A stretch of DNA of 6,079 bases from Clostridiales bacterium (GTDB lineage: Bacteria; Bacillota; Clostridia; Lachnospirales; Lachnospiraceae), in assembly GCA_019418195.1 (NCBI GenBank), contig DYCJ01000156.1:1-6079 (forward strand). The letters are read 5' to 3'. Made by a program: the position numbers and the translations under genes. Under the pieces are notes generated by a model. It was not told the DNA's origin. It made no database searches and saw only the letters and a program-made list of their open reading frames with translations. Shown piece by piece: positions 5,998 to 6,079 of this stretch (its first letter is position 1; every line of letters starts with the position of its first letter).

Positions 5998-6034
5998 TGT
6001 TTTTGTCATTTTTTAACTATATCTGTTTTTGTCA
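5998..6034 (-). repeat. Direct repeat TGACAAAAACA upstream of the sugar-binding gene
   Basis: The 11-mer TGACAAAAACA (minus strand) occurs at 6024-6034 and at 5998-6008, identical, 26 bases start to start, in the A/T-rich leader. Both copies are followed further on by GATATA. They lie 35 to 80 bases upstream of the candidate -10, a usual place for activator sites such as those of AraC-type regulators. The rest of 5941-6079 holds no gene; no CcpA-type cre consensus is seen. Confidence 0.4.
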
Positions 6035-6079
6035 CCCAAAATCTCTGTTATTTTAAACAACATCTTCCTTGTACGGGAG

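Noticed and set aside
1..6079. CRISPR array, tRNA/rRNA genes, insertion sequence ends or attachment sites
   Set aside because: No regularly spaced repeats, RNA gene signatures, transposase motifs or flanking inverted repeats were seen, including around the scar at 4300-4320.

Overview
The window looks like a chromosomal segment of a gut-type Clostridia, most likely a Lachnospiraceae. The reasons are moderate GC, strong GGAGG-type ribosome sites, Gram-positive lipoprotein signals (lipobox plus Cys), an AgrC/ComD-like kinase with a LytTR response regulator, and glycoside-use genes (GH31, AraC, sugar-binding lipoprotein). This placement is inferred from gene style; no phylogenetic marker is present. 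Every intact gene is on the minus strand, so the window reads right to left.

Right part (about 4500-6079): a complete extracellular sugar-binding lipoprotein of an ABC importer (4605-5924) starts at the right. It has its own leader and ends just before a long perfect hairpin (4506-4554) that can terminate transcription from both sides. No permease gene follows it.

Middle (2570-4501): this is a damaged carbohydrate locus. The C-terminal part of a GH31 alpha-glycosidase/alpha-xylosidase (minus strand) directly abuts the C-terminal part of an AraC-family regulator (plus strand). Both 5' ends are missing. The simplest reading is one deletion that removed the middle of a divergent GH31/AraC gene pair, including the promoters between them. 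Downstream of the GH31 remnant, and translationally coupled to it, is an intact 371-residue uroporphyrinogen-decarboxylase-like protein of the cobamide-methyltransferase superfamily. A strong terminator follows it.

Left part (1-2570): a two-component system is encoded as a tightly overlapping pair, a LytTR response regulator followed by an AgrC/ComD-like (HPK10) membrane sensor kinase joined by an ATGA stop/start overlap. Beyond the kinase is a 187-base gap and then a lipoprotein cut off by the window edge. In that gap, two identical 8-base direct repeats lie 22 bases apart just upstream of a candidate -35 element. This is the usual geometry of a LytTR-regulator binding site, so the lipoprotein gene is the best candidate target of the neighbouring system.

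The most interesting points are the putative LytTR operator at 264-293, the GH31/AraC deletion scar near 4300-4320, and the intact UroD-like gene that the scar seems to leave without its native promoter.
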